The position numbers were made by a program, and so were the translations under genes. The notes under the pieces are model-generated. The model ran no database searches. It was not told where the DNA came from and was given only the letters and a program-made list of their open reading frames with translations. A stretch of 19,743 nt of DNA from Rhodocyclaceae bacterium UBA1310 (GTDB taxonomy: Bacteria; Pseudomonadota; Gammaproteobacteria; Burkholderiales; Rhodocyclaceae), in contig DBTS01000155.1 of the NCBI GenBank assembly GCA_002307175.1, positions 1-19,743 on the forward strand, given 5' to 3'. Below, in pieces: positions 6,865 to 13,664 of the stretch; the stretch's first letter is position 1, and the number at the start of each line of letters is the position of its first letter.

Positions 6865-6888
6865 CTTTTTTCCCCTACCGGTGATGGA

Positions 6889-7506
6889 TTACTGAACTTC
6901 TGCCGGGGCAGCAACCTTGCGCGGCGCCACAGAGGACTGCAGGATATCCAGCACGCGCGACAGACCTTCCGGCATGCCCTTGTCTTCCGCATGCACGGCA
7001 ACATGGTACTTGGCCGAATTGTCTGAAGTACGGGTGTTGTCCTTGTGTGTCGACACGGAACCCTGGATGTGCACCTTGGCCTTGAAAATGCCATAGTTCA
7101 GCGAGGCATCCAGCGAAGCCGAGGCCGACATGTCGGTCGAGGAATGTTCGGAGAAGGAAGATTTCACTTCCATGTCGAACGTGACATCAACCGTGGTGAT
7201 GCTCAGCGCCGGCACCTTCACCAAAGCCAGCAGCGGCACTTCGAGCTCAACCTCTTCTTCGAAGAACTTGTCCTTCTGCCCGGCGGGAGAATCCACAGGC
7301 CGCTTGAAGCGGAAGCTGGCCGTGCGCGTGGTGACCGCACCTCCCGGCGCAGCAGGTTCCGAAAAACCGATCACCTGGATGAAGTCTGCGGTTGCCTTGG
7401 CAAGCTTCACCTGGGCATCGCAGGCTGCGGACAGCGGCCCGCCGATCAGATCGGCCATTGGCAGACCCTTGAATTGCGATGACATATTGACGATTTCGTC
7501 AGCCAT
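6889..7506 (-). CDS. DUF2589-family protein A
   Basis: A 205-aa protein and the clearest DUF2589 member. The family pattern is visible in order: LPMADLIGGPLSAACDAQVKLA (15-36), a strand with SFRFKRP, then ELEVPLLALVKVPALSITTVDVTFDMEV (87-114), a Ser/Asp-rich middle, and a closing amphipathic helix after KGMPEGLSRVLDIL (176-189). The fold looks like a beta-sandwich between two helices. Family function is unknown; no signal peptide or transmembrane segment is present. AGGAG lies 7 bases before the ATG. It is 75 bases after DUF2589-B. The paired members and the neighbouring peptidoglycan hydrolase suggest a structural or assembled role, but that is inference. Confidence 0.85.
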   Translation of the reverse strand: MADEIVNMSSQFKGLPMADLIGGPLSAACDAQVKLAKATADFIQVIGFSEPAAPGGAVTTRTASFRFKRPVDSPAGQKDKFFEEEVELEVPLLALVKVPALSITTVDVTFDMEVKSSFSEHSSTDMSASASLDASLNYGIFKAKVHIQGSVSTHKDNTRTSDNSAKYHVAVHAEDKGMPEGLSRVLDILQSSVAPRKVAAPAEVQ

Positions 7507-7581
7507 TTTGATTCTCCTGATTCATGTTGGTTGATTCGCCAGAGTCCTGGCAAACTTGGATATGTACTGCGCAACCAGGGA

Positions 7582-8106
7582 TTACCCGGCTGCCTTCACC
7601 ACCCCCTGTGTCTGAGCCAACTGGTTCGTAAGCTTTGCCATCCCGGAGGATGTCTCCGCGCTCTGCACCTTGACTTTCAGATGCACCGAACCAGCCGACT
7701 TACCCCGCCCGGAATGCGCATCGATCTGCACAGTCTTGCGCGGAGTACCGCCGCGCCATGGGGTATTGACGCCAGCATTCTCATTTGTGGAATCCTGGGC
7801 ACTCTCATCACCTGGCTCATCCCCCAGCTCTCCAAGCTCCACATCGAACTCGATATCCACCTCCCTTATCTGCAGGGGGTTGGCGGGAACCAGCGAGAGC
7901 AGCGGAGCGCGATAGAAATCTTCCTCCCCCTCCTGCGCACCCGGACGCATGGAGGGAATTCGCACCAGCACGCTGTGAGGCCGGTTATCCTCATCGAAAT
8001 ATCCCGATAGATTTGAAAGCTGATGCTGCTCAATACGATCCTGAGCGCCGATCACTGCGCCAGAAAGGGCTTCGAGCAGGTCTTTGAGAGTAAGTGGTTG
8101 TGCCAT
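7582..8106 (-). CDS. DUF2589-family protein B
   Basis: A 174-aa relative of protein A. The N-terminal helix is LTLKDLLEALSGAVIGAQDRIE (5-26). The diagnostic core FYRAPLLSLVPANPLQIREVDIEFDVEL (64-91) matches PLLALVKVPALSITTVDVTFDMEV of A. A very acidic insert follows (GDEPGDESAQDS, about 95-106), then strands around SVHLKVKVQSAE and a closing GMAKLTNQL helix. AAGG stands about 8 bases before the ATG. It heads the compact five-gene run that continues to the Stv-like gene and the membrane-protein gene. Acidic surface and absence of secretion signals suggest a soluble protein. Biochemical role unknown. Confidence 0.8.
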   Translation of the reverse strand: MAQPLTLKDLLEALSGAVIGAQDRIEQHQLSNLSGYFDEDNRPHSVLVRIPSMRPGAQEGEEDFYRAPLLSLVPANPLQIREVDIEFDVELGELGDEPGDESAQDSTNENAGVNTPWRGGTPRKTVQIDAHSGRGKSAGSVHLKVKVQSAETSSGMAKLTNQLAQTQGVVKAAG

Positions 8107-8230
8107 TTCGAATTGCCTTTATCGTTGAATTTGTGAATACGCAGTGGAAAGTGCTGCCGACTCATGCAGTCTGGTTGAAAACATCACTCGCCAAAATCGG
8201 AAAGTATGGAAACGCCAGCCGGGAAAATCC

Positions 8231-8395
8231 CTAGCCCTCGTCGGTCACATCCAGGATCGTGAGAACACGCTGCAGCGACATGCCATCAGCGGCGTAAGGA
8301 ACTGCACAGCCCCGGAATGCAATGGGCTCAATCCTCGCCGCCAAGGCAATGCCAAGCCATCTCGTAAAGATCTGGGCAGATTGAGATATCTCCAA
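8231..8395 (-). pseudogene. Possible short CDS or gene remnant
   Basis: Reading from a TTG at 8395 to a TAG at 8231 gives 54 residues of protein-like composition: after LEISQSAQIFTRWLGIALAA it continues with an Ile-Glu-Pro-Ile-Ala stretch and ends SLQRVLTILDVTDEG. The frame is open further back to a stop at 8471-8473, but upstream of 8395 it reads as low-quality Pro/Ser sequence. No ribosome site precedes the TTG. It could be a short gene with a poor start or the 3' remnant of a longer one. It sits between GH108 and DUF2589-B, and nothing else convincing is seen in 8107-8562. Confidence 0.3.
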
Positions 8396-8537
8396 CGCAA
8401 GCGATGGAGATGGAGACCGAGGTGGCGCACACCATGAGAAAATGCAACCAGGATTGCAGGGAAACTGACTTTACAGGCAGCACCATGCTCCTCTCGCTAC
8501 ATCGTTGAAGAGAATGCCATCCCGCTGGAGAAGCCTC

Positions 8538-8562
8538 GCACCGGGATGAAGACACCCGGCGC
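8538..8562 (-). terminator. Hairpin directly after the GH108 stop codon
   Basis: On the minus strand GCGCCGGG pairs with CCCGGTGC (8 bp including one G-T) around a 9-nt loop, starting on the base next to the GH108 stop. There is no T-run. It could be a partial terminator or stabiliser that separates GH108 expression from the downstream DUF2589 genes. Confidence 0.35.
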
Positions 8563-9099
8563 TCAGCGATCAGGAAAGCTGTCCGTGCGCCGTAGCCAAC
8601 CATTGAGGAACTTGGCCAGTGCAGGTTTTTGCGCCACCAGACTCTGGTAATACGCCCTGCGCCCGGCCTTGTAACGACGATAGAGATCCACGGGCTCTGC
8701 CTTCAACAGGGCGGAGAGTGTGGCCGGGCCGAAGGCTCCGTCCACCACGATCACCCCGGTCACACTGCTCTCGGCCAACAGGCGCTGGAGCAAACGCACG
8801 GCATTGCCCCCGGCGTTCACGTAAAAATCGAAGATGATCTCGGCAAGCAGCTGATCACCTATCTCATCGCAGTGAAGCTTGTCCCAGTACTCTTTCTTGT
8901 AGATCTTGAAGGCCTGCTCATCCGTGAGTACCCGCAGGTTCTCCAGCGTCGGTTCGATGTTGAGCAGGGGCTTCGCATAGGCAGAAAAAGTCTTCAGGGT
9001 GACCCCCTTGTTCGTGGCGCCACCCGGGTCTGCCGGGTCATTCACGTATCCACCTTCATACGCAAGAAGCTTCTTGAAATACAGATTCATGTCGGCCAT
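8563..9099 (-). CDS. GH108 peptidoglycan hydrolase
   Basis: A 178-aa endolysin-like enzyme expected to cut the glycan chain of peptidoglycan. Residues 5-90 carry the glycoside hydrolase 108 signature EGGYVNDPADPGGATNKGVT; Glu15 is the catalytic residue by family analogy. A C-terminal peptidoglycan-binding domain (PG_binding_3 type, about 93-165) follows, with NAGGNAVRLLQRLL and VVDGAFGPATLSAL. There is no signal peptide and no holin-like gene nearby, so release to the periplasm needs another route; some relatives (for example ZliS of Zymomonas) are linked to protein release. AGGAG precedes the ATG by 7 bases. The absence of phage structural genes argues that this is not a plain prophage lysis gene. 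Confidence 0.9.
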   Translation of the reverse strand: MADMNLYFKKLLAYEGGYVNDPADPGGATNKGVTLKTFSAYAKPLLNIEPTLENLRVLTDEQAFKIYKKEYWDKLHCDEIGDQLLAEIIFDFYVNAGGNAVRLLQRLLAESSVTGVIVVDGAFGPATLSALLKAEPVDLYRRYKAGRRAYYQSLVAQKPALAKFLNGWLRRTDSFPDR

Positions 9100-9172
9100 G
9101 GAATTCTCCTGATTGATTTTTGCTCAGCAATCCTTGCTGAATGCATCACCATTCTTGGCCCACCATATTCAC

Positions 9173-9187
9173 AATGCCATAGGCATT
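9173..9187. promoter_or_regulatory. Perfect palindrome upstream of GH108
   Basis: AATGCC-ATA-GGCATT is a perfect 6+6 bp inverted repeat with a 3-bp centre, 74 bases before the GH108 start and after the response-regulator gene. Its TAGGCAT half-site recurs upstream of that regulator. Size and symmetry fit a dimeric LuxR-type helix-turn-helix operator; binding is inferred. Confidence 0.45.
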
Positions 9188-9309
9188 TTACTGATACACG
9201 CCAGGATTTTTATGCCACCGAACACCCATTACAAAAGATCTGGGTTCAGAATTCCTGACCCTCCTGATATCAGCGCCAACCCCGCTCGGCAAATGCCTTC
9301 TGCGAACCC

Positions 9310-9969
9310 TTAAGGATCAATCAAGCCCTCACGGATCGCATAATGGATAAGGTCCGACGTGCTGCGCATACCCAGGCGCTGAAGAATCTGATCCTTGTGA
9401 CACGCCACCGTCTTGCTGCTAAGTTCAAGGCGATACGCAATCTGTTTTGTGGAAAGGCCCTGGGCGTAAAGAAGCAGTATCTGAAGCTGGCGGCACGTCA
9501 GGGCATGGTGCCCTGAGCGCGGGGCCTTTGCCGAAAACAGGGCATTGGCAGATGGACTCAGATACAGCCTTCCCTCCCCCGCTGCCAGAATGGCGGCGAC
9601 CAGATCGCCTGATCCGTCCTGCGGCAGGATTACCCCACTCACACCGCAATCCACAACACGGTGCACCCAGTCTGAAGATTCATGATTGCCTCCGATCAGT
9701 ACCGTATGGGGAGCAGGAGCAAGCGCATGCAAGCGGCTCACAAACTCCAGCCCTGCGGCCCCAGGTGAGCGGTCTCCCACAACAATCACATCTGGATGAA
9801 GACTTCCGGCCAACTCCAGACACGCCTCAGCCTCTTCGGCCTGGCCTACTATCGAGACGCTCTGCAGGTTGCACAAAAGGCTGTAAAAACAATCGCGCAG
9901 CAACTCCCGTGGTTCCAGCAGAATCAGGTCAAACACTTTCCCCTGCGTGTTCACATCGGCTGATTTCAT
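9310..9969 (-). CDS. NarL-type response regulator with degenerate receiver
   Basis: A 219-aa protein: receiver-like domain at about 12-135, LuxR/GerE helix-turn-helix at about 155-213 (LTCRQLQILLLYAQGLSTKQIAYRLELSSKTVACHKDQILQRL). The receiver has lost its phosphorylation residues. The usual acidic pair is Glu-Pro (19-20), the phosphoacceptor position in the PDVIVVGD stretch is Gly65 (Asp66 is one place off), and the conserved Lys is Pro116 (GVSGVILPQD). No sensor kinase gene is adjacent. It is therefore probably phosphorylation-independent, acting through dimerisation, ligand binding or protein contact. It sits between the two mini-regulators and GH108, all on the minus strand, so it is the likely local regulator. 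GGGGG/GGGGA precedes the ATG. Confidence 0.85.
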   Translation of the reverse strand: MKSADVNTQGKVFDLILLEPRELLRDCFYSLLCNLQSVSIVGQAEEAEACLELAGSLHPDVIVVGDRSPGAAGLEFVSRLHALAPAPHTVLIGGNHESSDWVHRVVDCGVSGVILPQDGSGDLVAAILAAGEGRLYLSPSANALFSAKAPRSGHHALTCRQLQILLLYAQGLSTKQIAYRLELSSKTVACHKDQILQRLGMRSTSDLIHYAIREGLIDP

Positions 9970-10008
9970 AATTCCCCCAAACGATTGTCATACCAGCAGA
10001 CATTCTTT

Positions 10009-10044
10009 AGGCATACGCAACACTCCGCAATACCACAAATGCCT
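10009..10044. promoter_or_regulatory. Split inverted repeat upstream of the response regulator
   Basis: TAGGCAT (10008-10014) and ATGCCTTA (10039-10046) face each other with centres 30 bases apart, about three helical turns, 40-75 bases before the response-regulator start. The half-site is the same as in the palindrome upstream of GH108, so autoregulation is possible. Confidence 0.35.
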
Positions 10045-10147
10045 TAGGTAATATTCCGACAAAGCCCCCTACGCATCAGGAAAAATCTTTGCGTACCAAA
10101 GGGCAGAAAGTAATCAGAACCAAAGGAATTTCGGGAAGTCTGCCGAA

Positions 10148-10330
10148 TCAAGCCCCTTGCCGAGCCTTGGCAATCAGCTCACCGAGGTGACTAACATGGA
10201 GTTTCCGCATCAGATTCTCCCTGTGTTTACGCACAGTCGCCACGGAGAGATTGAAGGCCAAAGCAATGGATTTGTTGCGCTCACCCGCAACAATCCGGAT
10301 GGCCACCTCCCGCTCACGGGGGCTCAGCAT
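10148..10330 (-). CDS. Stand-alone LuxR-type HTH protein (60 aa)
   Basis: A 60-aa protein that is nothing but a LuxR/GerE DNA-binding domain: LSPREREVAIRIVAGERNKSIALAFNLSVATVRKHRENLMRKL. It starts directly at the LxxREREV motif, so no room remains for a sensory domain. Bacillus GerE is a known example of such a minimal regulator. Its ATG is 2 bases after the stop of the upstream, similar 82-aa gene, which points to translational coupling and a tandem duplication. It may bind DNA as a dimer or modulate the neighbouring full-length regulator. No ribosome site of its own is needed if coupled. Confidence 0.75.
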   Translation of the reverse strand: MLSPREREVAIRIVAGERNKSIALAFNLSVATVRKHRENLMRKLHVSHLGELIAKARQGA

Positions 10331-10332
10331 TG

Positions 10333-10581
10333 TCAGGCCTGGATAGTCATCCAGCCTTTTGGGGAGAGTTTTCCCAGGAGGCTGACAAGATCACCTGCCC
10401 CGGTTTTTCGGTAGATATTGGCTCGATGCTTGCGCAAGGTCCCAACGCTGATGCCAAGAAGATTGGCAATTTTTCGGGGGGCAAGCCCACGGCAGAGACA
10501 CTCTGCGATCTCTTTTTCACGCGGAGTCAGCGCACTCTCCGCGCACCTTCCGGCTGAGGCATTATAAGAATGTAAAACCAT
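10333..10581 (-). CDS. Stand-alone LuxR-type HTH protein (82 aa)
   Basis: An 82-aa protein with a 16-residue leader and a LuxR/GerE helix-turn-helix: LTPREKEIAECLCRGLAPRKIANLLGISVGTLRKHRANIYRK at about 18-59. It shares the LRKHR/VRKHR recognition-helix core with the 60-aa protein downstream, so both probably read related sites. There is no receiver or ligand-binding domain. The Shine-Dalgarno (GGTGG) is weak and very close to the ATG, so translation may be low. It heads the minus-strand series of three regulators, with an inverted repeat 36-63 bases upstream. Confidence 0.7.
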   Translation of the reverse strand: MVLHSYNASAGRCAESALTPREKEIAECLCRGLAPRKIANLLGISVGTLRKHRANIYRKTGAGDLVSLLGKLSPKGWMTIQA

Positions 10582-10616
10582 CCACCATGGTAATAGGGTG
10601 ATATTAATTTAGCCAG

Positions 10617-10644
10617 TTTGCCGTTGCTATTTCAGTACGGCAAA
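10617..10644. promoter_or_regulatory. Inverted repeat upstream of the HTH gene pair
   Basis: TTTGCCG (10617-10623) and CGGCAAA (10638-10644) are perfect 7-bp arms with centres 21 bases apart, two helical turns. The site lies 36 bases before the 82-aa regulator and fits an operator. The rest of 10582-10972 is A+T-richer than the neighbourhood and shows no convincing gene. Confidence 0.4.
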
Positions 10645-10938
10645 GCATGGCACCTGCAGTTTTTGAGTATTTTTCCCAAAAGAGTTTCTGCTCAAGGTCA
10701 TCAGCAGCGCTTGTCAGGTTGCACTGCCATACAAAGCCGCGTAATGAGAACTATCCTAAAATCAGGAATACGCCTCTGATCAAGAGTTGCCAGATATCCC
10801 ACAAAAACACAATTACATGACGAAAGACTATCCCATAATATACAAATGTAGTACTTGGAATCAACGTAGCCCATACTCATAGACAGCATCAAACTTGCAC
10901 TGCAGCACACCGATTGCAGGCAAGGTGTCATGGCACGC

Positions 10939-10944
10939 TACAAT
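10939..10944 (+). promoter_or_regulatory. Candidate -10 box for the NTF2-like gene
   Basis: TACAAT lies 28 bases before the ATG at 10973. A TTGCAG occurs 19 bases upstream of it, slightly too far for an ideal -35 box. Weak evidence. Confidence 0.25.
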
Positions 10945-10972
10945 CACACCAGGCTTAAACAACCAAGACACC

Positions 10973-11401
10973 ATGCCCACCGACGAACTCCTCACCCATC
11001 TGAAATCACTCGAAGTCCATTTGCACCAGACTGATGCATGGAATGATCCATCCGGGATCTCGGCGATCCTGCATGCGCGCTTTGTGGAGTTTGGCAGTTC
11101 AGGTGCTACCTATACGCGTGCGCAGATCATCGAGTCACTGGGTGGCCCAAGCGCTGGCCCGGCAGTGCGCATCTGGTCGCAGGACTATCGGCTGCATCTG
11201 CAGGAATCCGGTCTGGCCCTGCTGCTCTACCACTCGGCACATATCGGGTACGACGACCGACTGGTGCGCCATACCCTGCGCAGCTCACTCTGGCAGAACA
11301 CGGCTGATGGCTGGCAGATGCTGTTTCACCAGGGCACCCCCACCCTGCCATTCGCCGCAGCGCAGCATAACGAATCCGCAGGCACTCCGCCCGCCCCCTG
11401 A
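10973..11401 (+). CDS. NTF2/DUF4440-like protein
   Basis: A 142-aa protein with the SnoaL/NTF2-like cone fold implied by its pattern: an N-terminal helix (TDELLTHLKSLEVHLHQ), then ISAILHARFVEFGSSGATYTRAQIIESL, a set of strands (VRIWSQDYRLHLQESGLALLLYHSAHI), and the ending SSLWQN...GWQMLFHQGTP common in DUF4440 proteins. Such proteins are small-molecule binders or enzymes of diverse role and cannot be given a substrate. I chose the ATG at 10973 because it starts right before the first conserved helix; an in-frame ATG at 10895 adds 26 residues of unlikely sequence. No clear ribosome site. It is divergent from the LuxR series. Confidence 0.8.
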   Translation: MPTDELLTHLKSLEVHLHQTDAWNDPSGISAILHARFVEFGSSGATYTRAQIIESLGGPSAGPAVRIWSQDYRLHLQESGLALLLYHSAHIGYDDRLVRHTLRSSLWQNTADGWQMLFHQGTPTLPFAAAQHNESAGTPPAP

Positions 11402-11490
11402 TGCTTTATGCCAAAACACTAAAAACACATCTCCATTCAGGCGCATCCGCGCTTACATTTTCAACTCCCTGCGGGCGAAGGTTTACGACC

Positions 11491-11533
11491 GGTGCAATCC
11501 GCTTATCGCTCATTGTTCGCTTCGCCGCCCTAC
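11491..11533 (-). repeat. GTAGGG-family repeat copy, inverted
   Basis: The reverse complement begins GTAGGGCGGCGAAGCGAACA and ends GGATTGCACC. It aligns almost base for base with 4808-4849 and lies 53 bases from an oppositely oriented copy, so the two could form a large cruciform or RNA hairpin. Confidence 0.65.
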
Positions 11534-11586
11534 ACCAGAAGAAATGCTGCTCATAACAGTTGACCTGACCGTGCATGCCAAAGAAG

Positions 11587-11633
11587 TAGGGTGCTAATGA
11601 GCGCAGCGAATTGCACCTTCCGCGTGCATTTTG
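11587..11633 (+). repeat. GTAGGG-family repeat copy
   Basis: GTAGGGTGCTAATGAGCGCA followed by GCGAATTGCACC has complementary ends (GGGTGC against GCACC). The trailing CTTCCGCGTGCATTTT is shared with the copy at 4808-4858, so the repeat unit extends beyond the palindrome. Confidence 0.65.
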
Positions 11634-11935
11634 ATCTTTTCCATGCCAAGCCATCATAAGCAAAAGCTGCGGTGGACGCCCTATCCGCTCTGCCCTGAAC
11701 GCTTAACAAGGCCCTCCCTGGCGCACGACGCTCATCTGCCTCAGATCTGCCCCGAATTCGCCTGGCTGCTGAATGCCTCTATTATCCACGCGCTTCTGTT
11801 CCATTGCGTCAATATGTGTCGTATTTTTCGTACTTCTTGCGCTTATCCCCTCTCACAGCCCTTCGCTCCCCCTTTTTCAAACCATTCATCCCCAAAAATG
11901 GCATTGGTCTGATTTCGATTGTAAGATTATGCAAA

Positions 11936-11965
11936 GGCATTTATGCCATCCAAAAACCATATAAA
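11936..11965 (+). promoter_or_regulatory. Candidate promoter and small palindrome
   Basis: GGCAT-TT-ATGCC (11936-11947) is followed by TATAAA (11960-11965), a plausible -10 box 25 bases before the GTG start at 11991. No good -35 box is present at the right distance; a protein bound at the palindrome could substitute. Confidence 0.3.
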
Positions 11966-11990
11966 ACAGATTTAAATCCGGGGATTCGTC

Positions 11991-13655
11991 GTGAGCGAAG
12001 AAATCGAGTATCAGGTCAGGCAGGATGACATCGCGCCGTTCTGGCAGAAAATGGCGTTTTTCTTTCTGTTCCCATTCCGCACCGGGCCAATCGTCACGCT
12101 AGGCTGCATCACGGCAGTCTCGGCCCTGGCCGGGCTGATCATGGGCCCGATGGGTCTGGCTTTCAAAGGTCTGCTGGTGTATGCCGGCCTGCGCTATGCC
12201 TTCAAGGTGCTCGATCTTTTCTCCAGCGGAAAATTCGAAGGTGAATCGCCGGAATTTACCTTCGGCGGCTCAGAGCGCCGCCCAGCCAAGTTCGGGCTGG
12301 TGGTGGCACTGTTTCTGGTGGCAGGCAGTACTCTGGGGGCAGTTTCGGTTGGCACCCGGCTTGCCACCGATAAGCACCTGCAGGAACGCTTTGTTGAGCA
12401 GTACAAGGCAGACCGCGCTGCTGCCAGCGCACGCGAGGAACAGGAAGACGCTGCCCAGCGCAAGCGCCTGGGGCTGGATGCGGCCACCCCGGATACCAGC
12501 ACACAGGACACCTCAGGCGCACAGAACGAGGATGACCCGCAGGCAAACGCGGACGACGCCTCGCAACCCCTGATGCAGACTGCCACCCCCCAACGGGCGG
12601 AACCCGAAGTCGATATTGCCGAGGCCATTGCACTTTACGCACCGCATCCCGGCCAAGCCGCCTGGTTCAAACTGCTGCCGGGCTGGTACTGGCTGGTGAT
12701 GATTCTGGCCAGCCTGATGCTGCCCGCCGCACTTATCGTGATTGCGATGGAGAACAAATTCTTCAAGGCCCTCAATCCGGCGCATGTCATCTATCTGTTC
12801 AAATCAATGGGTGGCGCATATTTCGTACTGTGGATTTTTTTCCTGGTGCTAGTGGGCTCACGCCTTATCGCCCTCTCAGCAGGGGCCGGTCTGCCGGTCT
12901 ATATCCGCTTTCCCCTCGAAACAGCGCTTTCCACCTACCTCGGCATCGCGCTCTGCGCCATGGTCGGCTACACCCTGTATCAATACCATCAGGAACTTGG
13001 GCTTGATGTTGCCGTGGATTTCGACACGCATCGCGAAGCTGGTGGCGCGGAAAACATCGCCAGGGTCGGCACCGCTGCCGCGCTGCGCCAGAAACTGCCT
13101 GATGATCCGCTGGAGCGCAAAATCCAGCCGCTGCTTGCCGAAGGCAAAGTGCGTGAGGCTATCGACGAAATCAAGGATTTCATGCGCTACGACAAGCTCA
13201 ACCCCGAGCTCAACACGCGCCTGCACCCGCTCTACGTGCAGCTTGGCGATGCCGCAGCAATTGCCACACACGGCCAGCAATGGATCAACGCGCTGATCCG
13301 CGCCGGGCGCCCTGCAGAAGCCTGCTCCGCATTGCAAAGGCTTGTCGGCGTGGTGCCGGATTTTGCCGTGGAAGACAGCAACGCCCTGCTTCCCATCGCC
13401 CAGGTGGCGGTGGAACGGCGCGAATACAAACTCGCCTTCCAGCTCATTCGTGGCTTCGACAAACGCTACCCCAAACACAAGGATACGGCAGCAATCTTCT
13501 TCATCGGCGCACGGCTGACCAGCGAATACCTGCGCAAGCATGAAGACGCCATGAAGATCCTGCGCACCATCGTGCGCGCCTTCCCCGAAGACCCCATCAT
13601 CCCCGAAGCGCGCACCTATCTCGGCGTGCTGGAGAAGGTGACCGCCCAGGGCTGA
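11991..13655 (+). CDS. Multi-pass membrane protein with helical-repeat C-terminus
   Basis: A 554-aa protein. Likely membrane segments lie at about 33-53, 55-75, 101-122, 232-254, 273-295 and 312-331. Between the third and fourth is a long charged linker (about 128-215) with helical KADRAAASAREEQEDAAQRKR and an acidic Gln/Asp/Thr-rich tract. After the last segment, residues 375-550 form amphipathic helices in TPR-like pairs (for example LLAEGKVREAIDEIKDFMRYDKLNPEL, and later EYLRKHEDAMKILRTIVRAFPEDP), probably cytoplasmic. The GTG start follows GGGGATTC at workable spacing; Met21 is an alternative. It is a single-gene unit followed by a GC hairpin. The family is not recognised; a scaffold or envelope-stress role would be guesswork. 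Confidence 0.8.
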   Translation: MSEEIEYQVRQDDIAPFWQKMAFFFLFPFRTGPIVTLGCITAVSALAGLIMGPMGLAFKGLLVYAGLRYAFKVLDLFSSGKFEGESPEFTFGGSERRPAKFGLVVALFLVAGSTLGAVSVGTRLATDKHLQERFVEQYKADRAAASAREEQEDAAQRKRLGLDAATPDTSTQDTSGAQNEDDPQANADDASQPLMQTATPQRAEPEVDIAEAIALYAPHPGQAAWFKLLPGWYWLVMILASLMLPAALIVIAMENKFFKALNPAHVIYLFKSMGGAYFVLWIFFLVLVGSRLIALSAGAGLPVYIRFPLETALSTYLGIALCAMVGYTLYQYHQELGLDVAVDFDTHREAGGAENIARVGTAAALRQKLPDDPLERKIQPLLAEGKVREAIDEIKDFMRYDKLNPELNTRLHPLYVQLGDAAAIATHGQQWINALIRAGRPAEACSALQRLVGVVPDFAVEDSNALLPIAQVAVERREYKLAFQLIRGFDKRYPKHKDTAAIFFIGARLTSEYLRKHEDAMKILRTIVRAFPEDPIIPEARTYLGVLEKVTAQG

Positions 13656-13664
13656 CGCCCGGCT

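Larger units (their letters stand above)
11402..11990. other. Intergenic stretch with two facing repeats
   Basis: No convincing gene lies here. Two GTAGGG-family repeats in opposite orientation are at 11491-11533 and 11587-11633. The remainder is pyrimidine-rich on the plus strand and ends in an A+T-rich promoter-like region before the GTG at 11991. Confidence 0.5.

Noticed and set aside
8328..8603. Minus-strand 91-codon frame overlapping the GH108 3' end
   Set aside because: It overlaps the conserved C-terminus of GH108, and no family pattern appears in it; the alternative frame ending at 8231 looks more protein-like.
5051..10581. Interpretation of the central locus as a plain prophage
   Set aside because: Only the GH108 gene is phage-like. 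There are no structural, packaging, replication or integration genes and no attachment-site repeats.
10701..10931. Minus-strand frame of 76 codons upstream of the LuxR series
   Set aside because: Codon use does not fit the neighbourhood, there is no ribosome site and the composition is Cys/Ser-rich without recognisable domains.
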